Below the pieces are notes generated by a model. It did not search any database and was not told where the DNA came from. It saw nothing but the letters and a program-made list of their open reading frames with translations. 55,656 nucleotides of DNA from Branchiostoma floridae (lineage: Eukaryota; Chordata; Leptocardii; Amphioxiformes; Branchiostomatidae): positions 17,463,193 through 17,518,848 of the forward strand of contig NC_049989.1 in NCBI RefSeq assembly GCF_000003815.2. Direction: 5' to 3'. The first letter of the stretch is position 1, and every line of letters starts with the position of its first letter. Positions 11,001 to 21,239 of this stretch are shown piece after piece. The translations under genes were made by a program, and so were the position numbers.

Positions 11001-12068
11001 TTTGGGAGAGGCTTGTGAGTGTTGGGGGAATATGGTGTAAGCTTAAACGGACGGAAAATGATCGTGACTGATGTTTTTGGATGTACGTTTGGCGGCCGCC
11101 CCCCTCCCACCCTGGGCGGCGCACCCCTAACAGGATTACCAACGTGTACTTCGGTGAGTAGAGAATATTATTAGACTGTGTTGTTTTATTTTAAAGCAAA
11201 ATGTAGGTTCGTTTTTCCCACTTGTCTAATGTTTTTGACATGTGATCATCAGAAACGCAAATTTGTCTCCAGCTAGCCTGCCCCCCCCCCATAATTTAGG
11301 AAAATGCCTAATAAATAAAACAGCACTTGAGGGGTGAATAATTGTGCTTTGATATACGACCACGTTAAAACTGCCTCATTACTCATAATTTGGGTACCTA
11401 CTGACTGGCACCTGGTGGTTATTATCATAATTTATATACATATTTATATATTTAATTTTCGTTCATTTATTCGTTCAAATGGCTGGCATCACAGACAGCC
11501 AAGGCTGTCAAACTCGTCGTGACTATTATTTTTATCAAGGGCTAACCTTTAATAATTTGAACACTGTTCAGTAACTGACAGCTATTTGGTCACTAATTTA
11601 ATATTTGTTTAATACATTTTATATTATATTTCAGGTATGGATTTAAGTTACGGCGTTTATGTATTACATTCTGAGTTGACCCGTTGACCGGATCTGATTT
11701 TGTCATTTGTGTCATCGTTTCCCTTTTTATATGCCTCCAGTACAGCTGCAGTAGATACCTCCTTCAGATATGCAGCACAAGTTGTGAGGGTGGATAACCA
11801 GTCCTGAGTAAAGCAAGCATCAGCCAGAAGTTTAGCTGCTGACTACTTCAATGCTGCTACACACTCCATAGGTAAGACTCGAGACTACAGTGAGTCCTGC
11901 ATGCTCAATATCATCATTGGCACACTTCATACCTGATAACATTCGATACAGGTGTTCTGGACCGGATGGTACTTTTCTGTATCACTCAGGCTTTTTATTT
12001 GTATTACACAGGCTTCCATCAATTGAATAGAGCGGAGTTCTTTTCTTGGAAGTTTTCTCGAATTGACA

Positions 12069-12148
12069 CGGTGTATTCCATATCACCCAAAGTACCAGCC
12101 CGACCGCGGGAGGGCTGAGACCGAGGGTGATGCAGAATACACCATGTT
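12069..12148. mobile_element. Palindromic MITE, copy 1 (short)
   Basis: Ends GTGTATTCCATATCACCC and, inverted, GGGTGATGCAGAATACACC. A CAGCCC...GGGCTG core lies between. It belongs to the same family as the copies at 12443, 36097 and 38189. Confidence 0.6.
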
Positions 12149-12442
12149 TTATTTTGTTTATGACATACCTACCTGAAAAAACACAACTTTCGATGCGAAA
12201 CGTGCCAGAAGTTATAAAAACTTTGGTGTCCTCGAACAAAAACAGTTACAGCAGCAATTCTAACGTCCGAATCAGATGTTCGAATTTTAAACTGTGCCGC
12301 TCTAGGTGTGGGAAGAGTGCGTAAGTGTTTGACTGAAGCCTGTGTGATAAAAGTTCAAAGCCCGTGTGATGCAGCTTTTTATCACCCGGTCCAGAACACC
12401 CGTATCAACCATTATCGCGGCCCAGGTATGACATAAAAGTAA

Positions 12443-12565
12443 AATACAACACAATGAATTCGGTATCACCCTCAGTCCCAGCCTTCCCATGGGTCGGATC
12501 ACTCGACCCACTGTCTGGCTGGTACCTACTAGTAGGCTGATGCAGAATACACTGTGTTGTATTCT
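12443..12565. mobile_element. Palindromic MITE, copy 2
   Basis: It begins ATACAACACAATGAATTC and ends GAATACACTGTGTTGTAT, the inverted counterpart. The interior CCCTCAGTCCCAGCC and GTCGGATCACTCGACC match the other family members. Confidence 0.6.
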
Positions 12566-12814
12566 ATATTTATCAATCTTCAGTACACATGGGTAGTCCC
12601 TTCAGACGCAAATTTAGGTAGGCTCGATTTTCACACATACTATGACATAGGTTGATATTCTGTGATACTTTTGTTTTATCATGTAGGAACTGGCTCATCA
12701 CACAAAGGACTCCAAACTCCTGCCAAGGAGTTCAGGATTCAGACACAGAGGAAGGCAGCCTGTGCTGGTGTGGACACTACACGGAGTGCTTGGCAGCAGA
12801 GGACTAGAATATAG

Positions 12815-13830
12815 ATGAGAATTTGGAGAGGATGTTATAAGTTTACTTACCTAAATATTTGTATCGACAACAACTTTGTTCTTATATCTGATCGCTGTTG
12901 GCCAAAGGGCTGCTAACTGACTAAGACCTTCATAGCTTCTGAAAGTTGTGTTTCAGTGTTGTGCGATTGTATGAACCATGTGATTATGATTTGTGATACA
13001 TTTTACATATTTGTCAGTATTGTATTGTACCTACACAGGTCACATTTGATAATTCCATTTGTACCTGCATATACTGGTGGTATTTTGAACCCTCACTTGC
13101 ATCTGCCCCTCACCCTTCTCTAAAGAAAAAAAATTTCTTAGCCAGATCACTATAGGCTTGTTTTTAATCTGTTATTAATATAGAAATGATAGGTTATGAA
13201 TTCCCCAATCTGTGAAGTGAAGATAATGATGAATTATTGCTTGGATAAACATGCAGCATTACATGATGCTGATAGGATCATGTTGGCAAAGTGTAAAACA
13301 ATACAGGCCCCACTGAATGTCATATGTCATTTATGCATTGCAGTTTTTATCGTCATGTTACTGTTTCTTTCATTCGTCTTGAGTTTCTGATTATATAGTG
13401 GAACATTTTGATTCATACATTTGTTAACAGTGACAGCATAGTCCAACTCAAAATTCCCCTATTGCCATTTGACCAGGCCAGAGTCTGGTAGAAACAAATA
13501 ATGTATGGCAAAAGTATTCTTGTATATAATTTCTAAAGCCTGTCTGCACAATCACGGAGACTGATGATAGGTTTAGATAGTGTGTGATGATAAACTGATG
13601 CTACTTTGTTGAATGTCATTCATGATATATAGCTTGTAAACAGGACAGTTGATTAATGTCCAATCATACTATGAACATTACTTTAAACTTGAATTATAAG
13701 AAAGGGTAACAATTGTATATGGTAAAGCTAGAGCATTTATCTGTTTACCCTTTAGAAAACCTGTCAATGTTGATATGTTTATCCAATAAATATTACTGAG
13801 TTCTGCCACAAACCATGTTCTGATTCAAAA
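12815..13830. other. AT-rich sequence, possible 3' UTR
   Basis: No gene is seen. If the unit at 11.0-12.8 kb is transcribed, this would be its 3' UTR, ending at the AATAAA at 13785-13790. Confidence 0.3.
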
Positions 13831-14295
13831 TCATGGGTAAATTTGGGTAATTCTTGGAAGTGATCGGTAAACTTCCAGCTAAATGTGGGTAAAGGGGTAA
13901 ATATGGCATTGAATATTCTGGTAAAGGTTGTATAAATCCAAGGTAAATACAGGTAAATGGGGGTAAATATGGCATTGAATATTCTGGTAAATGTTTGTAT
14001 AAATCCGAGGTAAATATGGGTAAATACAGCTATATGAGATATACTCCGCCTGGTAAATGTCGGTAAATGCGCAAAATATATGAGAAATACCTCGCACGGT
14101 AAATCTCGGTAAACGCATATTTACACGAACCTGGTAAATGTGGGTAAATCAGGCAAACATTACCCGCTTTACCATGCGGGTAAATGCCTGGTATATTTGC
14201 ACCTTTACCGGCGGGTAAATGTCGATAAATCCCGGGTAATTCTAAACTTTACCCGGCTATACATCGCATTTACCAATGTGGTAAATTCGACTTTT
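13830..14295. repeat. GGTAAAT-rich degenerate array
   Basis: The heptamer GGTAAAT or a close variant occurs about every 12-25 bases, at first all in plus orientation and in the last 120 bp also inverted (ATTTACC, TTTACCC). Two longer units of about 75 bp (TATGGCATTGAATATTCTGG) repeat near 13900 and 13965. The minus-strand ORFs over it (repeating Tyr, Leu and Pro) are artefacts of the repeat. Confidence 0.7.
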
Positions 14296-14799
14296 CATGC
14301 AGTGCTATCAGTCTAAAGGGTGACTTTTATTATTTTATTCAGTTCGACGTCCAAAGAACATGGGTGTAGGGCCGGATGTGCCATTTCAATGCACATGGCG
14401 GGTGCATCTGACGCTTAAATCACGAAACTCACGAATGATGGTTTACTAGGAGAAAAGCGTCATACTACATGAAAATAGCACACGAAATAGAAGTAGGGAA
14501 ACCATTCCGAAGGGTTAGCATGCAAGTGCAGCATGTGGTAAAGTAGTATACCGAAGACAGTCAGTTACAAGGCATTTAGAAAGGTTCAGTTATAATGATA
14601 CTCTGATCCGTCGAGTATGATAACCAAATACATTACGAATGGCTTCAGTATATTGTGGAGTCTTGGCTTTACAGTGGACCAGGGGGGCGGTAAGAAAGTT
14701 TGAGTCTGAATGCTAGTTGCAATATAGATATTTGCTTTATCTAGATATGTTGGGTTTGAATTTTGTTATCATAACAAAAGATTATAAGAATGTAAATAC

Positions 14800-15352
14800 C
14801 ATCTCGTCATTTAAGGCTCTACCACTGATTACCGACCAGAGACCGCCGGGCCATACGAGTCCGTCCCCGCCGGGCCATCCGAGACAGTACCCGCCGGGCC
14901 ATCCGAGACACTCCTCGCCGGGCCCTCCGAGACAGTCCCCGCCGGGCCATCCGAGACAGTCCCCGCCGGGCCATCCGAGACAGTCCCCGCCGGGCCATCC
15001 AAGATAGTCCCCGCCGGGCCATCCGAGACAGTCGCTGCCAGGCCATCTGAGTCCGTTCCCGCCCGGACACCAGAGTCCATCCCCGCCGAGACCGTCCTTG
15101 ACAGGCCATCCTGCCACGAAAATGCAATTCCGTAAGAGAACTGACATCGTCCGGCAGCCAAGTAGTAGGAAGCGGCCTACCAGGCCACCCCCGGTCGCTA
15201 GAAACAACCACCTTACCGACACCTGTGACGACCTCCGCGCTACCATTAGAACCGGTCACCGCCCCAACACCTGAGACTGGCCTCGCAAAACCGCCGCAGA
15301 CGGCGGTCGTCCATCCCCCGGGAAGTAGGAAATTGCCATTGAGATTGAACCT
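14800..15352 (+). pseudogene. Proline-rich repeat ORF with a nonsense codon and frameshift
   Basis: About nine 24-bp units encode PPGHPRQS-type octapeptides from about 14840 to 15060. At 15003-15005 one unit has TAG where its neighbours have CAG. After that codon the same frame stays open to a TGA at 15272, with repeat-like and then basic sequence. From about 15102 a second frame is open to a TAA near 15352 and gives a Pro/Thr-rich tail (TTSALPLEPV, then GLAKPPQTAVV) that looks more protein-like. The simplest reading is a decayed proline-rich secreted or linker protein, or a polymorphic stop. An AATAAA at 15774-15779 could be its polyadenylation signal. Minus-strand ORFs of 110-154 codons arise because a 24-bp unit keeps every frame open. 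Confidence 0.4.
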
Positions 15353-16435
15353 GTAAATCTTTCGAGTTGGAACTTTAACTTGAAAGTTTATTTGTGTTGG
15401 TACACGTCATTATCAAAATAGTCAAAACTGTAATATCCAACACAAAAATTGAACTCAACCAAGAGTTGGAACTTTATTTGCACAATGACCGAATGAGAAA
15501 CACCTTTAGTATGCCAGTCAATAATGAACAGTAACAGAATGATCTGGAGGCATTAGAGAATAAAACTATAGTTTAACATGTTTGTTAAGCATATGTTTAG
15601 ACATCAACATGGTAGCATATACTTTTCGATTTTTTGTTTGTTAATTTTGTTAAATATCTTATTCTCAGCTACTGTTATAGTGTATTGCCGGTGCGGGAGC
15701 AAGGTATTCACTATTGTCCATTCTCGTTGAAGCGTTCAACTGATTGCATAGATTTTTTTTCAAAGCAGTTCTCAATAAAGAATCAAGTATAGAAGATGTG
15801 TGGTTTATAACTTGTTTGTATGTATCTGACTAGTGAAAGGAAGACTCGAAGCGTAAACTCTGGCTCATACTCGCAATGTTTTGTGCGGGGTCGGTGATAA
15901 TACCGGACACATTTCTAATCCGAGGCCGGCTAGGAAGTATGGGGAACAAAAATCATGCAACAAAAGACGCTAAACGTGCCAATGTATTCAAATACACATG
16001 GTGCATATCTATTGATATACATTTTTTTCTTTCTTTCCGAAACATCCCGACCTGGCTCTGGTCGGGAAATGTGACCCCGTAGCATTGGCCGCTATTATCT
16101 ACACGCCAAATTCTAAACCGAAGTCACTAAAGAGTATTACATTCACCTTGATAGTGATTACAAATTACATTAGAGGCATCTATGGCGCGCCATCAAAACC
16201 AATACAGGGTATTAATTCAGACATTTTTTTTTTCGAATTACCAGTTGATGAAGACGATTCATACTAATTACAATATCCCTAGAGTAATTATTGTACACTT
16301 CATCTTATAACATACTTAATACATATAAAAAGAAAAACTTTAATGTTCTTTTGGCCAAGCGCCGTTAATTAAGTAATAGTTAGATCATGGGAGTAACCGA
16401 CTATGAGCATCTATAGTACTGCCCCGCCCACCCGA
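15353..16435. other. No recognisable gene
   Basis: AT-rich with short ORFs. An AATAAA at 15774 is the only signal noted. A 60-codon ORF at 16085-16267 has no recognisable features. Confidence 0.3.
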
Positions 16436-16489
16436 GGAGTTTGTTGGGGTGCTCAAAGGAAGAAGACCACTGGCCGAGTCGATAACACC

Positions 16490-16745
16490 CAAGTTCTCAC
16501 TACAAATCGTTGGCAAGAACACTGTCCACAGACATGAAGTTCATGTAGAGAGCGGCGGGTGTATTGATGAACATTTCCAAGCATAGTGGGAAGGTGGCGT
16601 GCGCGACCCAGATGTTTGCGGCGGGCTTTGCTGACTCCGAGCAAACCGTCATGTCTCGGACAGGACAAAGTAGCAATGTCGCCCGTTCATACATCCGCAC
16701 TGCTGCGAGATGTCAGTAACAGCATTCAGCCGCCAAATCTAATGA
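16490..16745. repeat. Diverged duplicated segment, copy 1
   Basis: It aligns over about 250 bp with 19376-19655 (shared blocks include CCCAGATGTTTGCGGCGGGCTTT and GCTGCGAGATGTCAG). Open frames exist on both strands. On the plus strand copy 2 is open for 75 codons, while copy 1 has an early stop in the matching frame. The copy's plus ORF continues past the repeat to 16930 with a Thr-rich run. The origin is unknown; it may be an old transposon or gene exon. Confidence 0.5.
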
Positions 16746-17189
16746 AAATGGTGAAAACTGAGAATCCAAACAACCTGAACCTGAGAACTCAAAACAGCGT
16801 CATGACCACAACAGCCATCCCTCGGCCCAAGTTTACCACCACCACCACCACCAACAAGGCAACAGGTAACATTGAAAGCAGGCTGTCCTTTAGTCATCCA
16901 GACGGACTTCAGATTTTCCTGGACTTGTAGTTTAGTTTATTGCGACATTTGGCCTAGACTCGTAGTTCAGTTTATCGAACTAATTAACTTCTAAGATAGC
17001 GGTAGTTGGCCGCAAGATGCGTTTTTATCAGTCTGAAGGGTGGTCTTTTATCCAGGTAAATATCCAAAGAAGGCCTCATGGACTATGATGGAGACGCCAT
17101 CTACAGCTGTGTTCGACAATGCTTTCAGTAGATACCTAGAAACACTGGGATAACAAAAGTTGCCCATACATATCTGAATAGATAGCCTA

Positions 17190-17903
17190 TGTCTTTAACC
17201 TTTGGATCTGGCGTGGAATATTTCCCGAAATCTGGAAGGGATCGAATGTTGCGCTTATAAAAGGCGATCTTTGTTCAGCTTCTAACTACCGCTTCGTTTC
17301 GTTGTTGCCCACCCTTACTATTTAAAACCCTTTTAAAAACAGTTTATAAGCATCTGTACAACCGCTTAATGTCTCAAAATCTGTTATAACCTTATCAATC
17401 AGGATTTATCAGGAGGGATTCAACTGTTAATCAACTTGCCTACATTTCAAACAAAATTATTCATGTCTTCGTTTATTTGGATTTCTCCAAGGCTTTCGAT
17501 AAATTACGGCACAAAGGCCTACTTTTTAAGCTTCAACGAAAGGAGATTATGTCCCTTTCATTAATTGGACACAATATTATCTCTATGATGTAAAACAACG
17601 AGTAACACTACAGTTGAAGGTCAAAATTCTGATTTCTAAGGTCAAATATCTGATGTTTATTAAGATAGTATCCTGGATAACTATCAAAAACATCGGAATG
17701 TGTTTTTCTACAAAGGGTAAGCCACCGCCCCAGCCCACCCCCCTTTTCCCTTGGTAGTGTACAAATTAAATCTGTAAATGATCATAAACACATCGTGGTC
17801 CATCTTTCATCTACTATGACATGGAATATTCATATATCTAAAATGATAGCAAACGCATCTAAAATGTTTAAATTTTTAGGGGTAGCTTTACGGGGTAGCT
17901 TAA
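17190..17903 (+). pseudogene. LINE reverse transcriptase relic, broken by frameshifts
   Basis: Three reading frames carry consecutive RT motifs. First comes a finger region (FPEIWKGSNVALI). Then come QSGFIRRDSTVNQLAYISNK and a palm-A-like LDFSKAFDKLRHKGLL. Near 17790-17880 there is a thumb-proximal HLSSTMTWNIHISKM with NASKMFKFLG. These match the jockey/CR1/L2-like RT order. The segment between, which would hold the catalytic YxDD, is mostly lost. The relic is cut at its 3' side by the TTAA-flanked element at 17904. Confidence 0.7.
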
Positions 17904-18857
17904 CCCTATTCAGACCGGGCTTTTTTGGTCATCCCTGGACCGGGGGGGGGGGGCTTTTTAGGCCCTCCACTTCTAAGTCCTCTAACTCTTGAACGACGTG
18001 CCGTAGGGCCATTAAATTTTCAGGACATGATATCGACATACTATCTGACAATTTCTTGACGTTTGACGTTACGTTGACGTAAAATGACGTAATTATGACG
18101 TCATCAATTTGATTATATTGGCCGGACCCTTGAAAAAAGGGTATTCTCAGAAAACTTCAAGTTATACTACAAAATTGTAACAACAAGTGTAGATAACAGA
18201 ATAATAATGTTTATTACGACTTGTATTGCCAATAGCAACATCGATGACGTCATAATGACGTCATAAAATGACGTCATGCACATCTAAGATACGAGATAGG
18301 CTCCGCCATATTATATCCACTACCTTGAATTTTTAAAAGTACTTTTTTTGCAACAAATAATCACAAAGGGCAATGGAAATAGACTAAATTCATTCATTTA
18401 GATGGTTTTTGATGAAAAAATACCAGGTAGTTACAAATTTTAAGGGATAATTAGCTTGTTATTCTTGATCTGGCCATACGGTCCGCCATCTTGGATTTTG
18501 GGCTGATGACGTCATCAAATTAGCAAAATTTATGCATATATAATTATGAAAGATATGCTAAATAATATAAGATTTTATTTATGTAACAAAATAGCAGTAA
18601 TATAGCAAATAAATGTGAAAAATACATTGTTAGAACCAAAAATAGTGATTTTGGGCAAAACTGCCTGTCAGCAAACGGTTGCCATGGCAACACGGAAAAA
18701 TGGAAAATTTGTCAAACTTCGTGGAATTGTTGCCAACAATATTTTAGGAAAACTCACCAAATTTGGTGGCTTTAGCGTAAGGCGTTCTGGCGTTATAGGA
18801 CATCGAAGTTGGCACGGGCCTCAAAAGCCCCCCCCCCCCCGGTCTGAATAGGGTTAA
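17900..18857. mobile_element. Non-autonomous piggyBac-type element
   Basis: TTAA at 17900-17903 and at 18854-18857 bounds about 950 bp. The ends are inverted: CCCTATTCAGACCGGG on the left and CCCGGTCTGAATAGGG on the right, each followed inward by a long G or C run. TTAA duplication plus CCC-starting ends is the piggyBac signature. There is no transposase ORF. The interior holds five TGACGTCA sites (18096, 18245, 18256, 18269 and 18507) and a GTTGCCATGGCAAC palindrome at 18678-18691. Confidence 0.8.
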
Positions 18858-19333
18858 AGTCAATTACTGACCGAGCAGTGAAAAGCAGGATTCCATTTTT
18901 AAGATTTCCCGATACCGTAGAGGCAAACTCAACAGGATTAACATGAATAGTGTCTGGTCCGTCAGCACCAGGGAAACTTGTTGAAGACGATAATGATCGT
19001 CAACTATTAATAAGATTCTACACGTACTATATCGTGCAGATGCAATATTTATGTAATAAAAGTTCTATGTGATTCTGACGTCAAGGGCGAACTTTTTTCT
19101 TGTATGTTAACTAAGATTGGAAATCCTTGATTGAGGTCCCTAATGATGATGGGCAGTACCTACTGCACCTAAGATCACGTTTGTAGCAAGAAGATGCAGT
19201 TTTACGGTCTCATCCTAAAAAGCGCACCGGCAGTTACGTGATGGCAGTCACATGATGGCGAGTTTCAATGATGAAAATCCGACCGTAATCCAACAAATGT
19301 CGTCGAATTTGATAAACAAATGCAGTATGAAGT

Positions 19334-19690
19334 GTGGACATATTGAAGAATTTTGGATTCACAGTGGGCGAAACTTTGCCACAAGTGGTTGGCAAGAATA
19401 TTGTCAACATACATGAAGTCAATGTCAAGAGCGGCAAGTGTATCGATGGAGGGCCGAAACATTCCAACCATAGTGGGAAGGTGACCTGGGGGACCCAGAT
19501 GTTTGCGGCGGGCTTTCTCGACTCCGAGCAAATCGTCCGTCATGTTTCGGACAGGACATAGAAGCCATGTCGTCCGCTCATACATCCATACATCTACAAG
19601 CCTGCTGCGAGATGTCAGCAACAGCCTTCAGCCGCCAAAGCCAAGGAGAATGGTGAAAATTGAGACTGTCTCCAAATCACGTAGTGTCTA
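19334..19690 (+). repeat. Diverged duplicated segment, copy 2
   Basis: This is the partner of 16490-16745. Plus-strand frame 19334-19561 reads GFTVGETLPQVVGKNIVN, then KCIDGGPKHSNHSGK, and ends at TAG. The start of that stretch is conserved as protein in copy 1 (QIVGKNTVHRHEV). No family is recognised. A minus-strand frame of 118 codons also covers it. Confidence 0.4.
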
Positions 19691-20004
19691 GGTAGACACT
19701 AGTTAGTTATTACAGAGCCTTAGAACAACTAGCGCTTAATTTCCTGCACCGGAGACGCCGTAGTCTTTGTTTGAATTTTGCATTGTCTGTGTCAAAGTCT
19801 CAATGCTTCTCTGGCTGGTTGCCCCCAAAATGGGAAAGTGTTCATGGAAAGGATCTAAGAACACAAAACCACTAGATGCAGTTCATATGCATGATTTAGA
19901 AATAGCACATTACCTTCTATTGTAGCAACTTTGAATGAATTGTAATGAAATATTTTAACAATGTGTATGTTTCATTCAGCCTTTCATAGTTGCAACGGTA
20001 TGTA

Positions 20005-20491
20005 TACATTCCTGTGTATACTTCTGTGGCGACGGAAAATGAAGCCGAGGTAACGGTGACAGAGCCCCAGAGTCCCAGCCCGATGCCTAGTGTCGTCCTG
20101 AAGGATTCCATCTGCGACTTGAGCGTCAAGGAGGACCTTCCTGTCGGAGCAGAGCGGGACGTGACAGTCAGCTTCATCAAGAGGGGCACGAAGCGAGGTG
20201 CGGACAAGCTGAGAGAAAGCTTGGGCTTCGCCTACACAGCCAAGAGGAGGTAATTTACTTCTTCATCTTATTAAACTTCATAATTTTTTGCGATCTTGTA
20301 TTTGTAACCCCTTGTCATTGTATTTATGATCAGTAACTAAATAAATCTTGTTTTTACAGGAAGGAAACTGTGACATACTGGGAGTGTGATAAACGTCCTA
20401 AGGATAAGTCTTTCAGGTGCAACGCGTCCGTGATCGAAAGGCCGGCAGGAGTCTTCAGACGAGGGGCCCAAAATCACAGACTTCTGCAGTG
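20005..20491 (+). pseudogene. FLYWCH-type zinc finger exons, truncated
   Basis: Exon 1 (about 20005-20249) has acceptor TTTCATAG and a donor at AAGAGGAG/GTAATT. Exon 2 (20360-20491) follows acceptor TTTTTACAG and is phase-compatible. The joined product has an acidic lead (VTEPQSPSPMPS), then RGTKRGADKLRESLGFAYT, and across the junction YWECDK, RCNASV and a final His (QNHRLL). The order Y-x-W-x-C, C and H fits FLYWCH fingers, which precede MULE transposase domains in many animal genes. The usual last His is missing and a TGA follows at once. The matching MULE domain lies 10 kb downstream (30.3 kb), so the two may be parts of one ancestral gene now split by other insertions. Confidence 0.65.
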
Positions 20492-21004
20492 AGAAGATAT
20501 TGGAGCCATTTTTTTGCCACGGTCTCTTAGGCATTGATGCAACTATAAACACTGAGTTCAGTACTGACCGAGCAGACGAGACGACTCAATTCTCACACCC
20601 TTAAAGTCCAAAAGCCAGTCAGTCTGTGCAAAGAAATATGATGCACGTCTTTAGGTAGAGAGAGGCAGCCTTGACAGGGGCACGTGGTCTACCATTACGA
20701 CTTAAGACCGGAGGGACTCATCTTAACCAGTAAAAGGCAGCCAGGTGGAAGGAATGAGCAGCTACCAAGCCAATGAGACTTACAAATTTTGTTATTACTT
20801 TCCAACAACTACAGACGGTACAATCATTGAAAAAGCCACTGACTCGAGATGAGAGAGTCTGACAATCCAGATAGTGGGAATTTTGCTTGAGACACGCCAC
20901 CGAAGAGGGGGTCGCCTGATGGTGATGACGCCAGGCGAGAGAGGGTTTATGGAGTAAGCTGAGGCAACCCTCCACGGGCGAAGAGCACCCCAGCCAGCTG
21001 CCGA

Positions 21005-21223
21005 ATGGGGACCACCCCCAACCGCTTCCCGCCAAGCCGCCCGTGGAGGCAGGACGAGGGAGCCAGAGGATGGGGACCGCCCCCGGCCCGCCGCCCTTTC
21101 CAGGGCAGGGAGGAGGCCAGGCGGTCTCAGACGCGCTTTAACTGTGGCAAGAGTGGTCACTGGGCAAAAGGACTGCTCTCTACCTCCGAAGGGTCAGTAG
21201 ATTGTCCTGCAAAAACCCGATAG
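21005..21223 (+). pseudogene. Fragment with a degenerate zinc knuckle
   Basis: A Pro/Arg-rich ORF ends in TRFNCGKSGHWAKGL. This resembles the CCHC knuckle (CxxCGKxGHWAxxC) of retroelement Gag or ZCCHC proteins but has lost its first and last Cys. The minus strand also has a long open frame (20795-21160), which I take as a shadow in GC-rich sequence. Confidence 0.4.
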
Positions 21224-21239
21224 TGAATCACACATCGTG

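Larger units (their letters stand above)
11000..12814 (+). pseudogene. Possible spliced transcription unit, coding status doubtful
   Basis: A GC-rich stretch near 11090-11155 ends at a good donor (TTCG then GTGAGT). A candidate exon follows at 11741-11871 (pyrimidine-rich acceptor ending CCTCCAG, donor GTAAGA). A last exon at 12687-12814 has acceptor ATGTAG, a matching phase and a terminal TAG. Exon 3 is open for 42 codons (starts GTGSSHKGLQTP). In the frame that joins them, exon 2 is broken by one TGA (after RVDNQS), so this could be a pseudogene or a non-coding RNA. A polyadenylation signal AATAAA lies at 13785-13790. No family is recognised. Confidence 0.35.

Noticed and set aside
13793-14118. 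Minus-strand Tyr/Pro/Leu-rich ORFs
   Set aside because: They are translations of the GGTAAAT array.
14782-15259. Minus-strand ORFs of 110-154 codons over the 24-bp repeat
   Set aside because: A 24-bp repeat without stops keeps all frames open. Composition is Gly/Trp/Arg artefact, and the plus frame gives a more sensible Pro-rich product.
20795-21160. Minus-strand ORF of 121 codons opposite the zinc-knuckle fragment
   Set aside because: GC-rich shadow without a motif. The plus strand shows GKSGHWAK.
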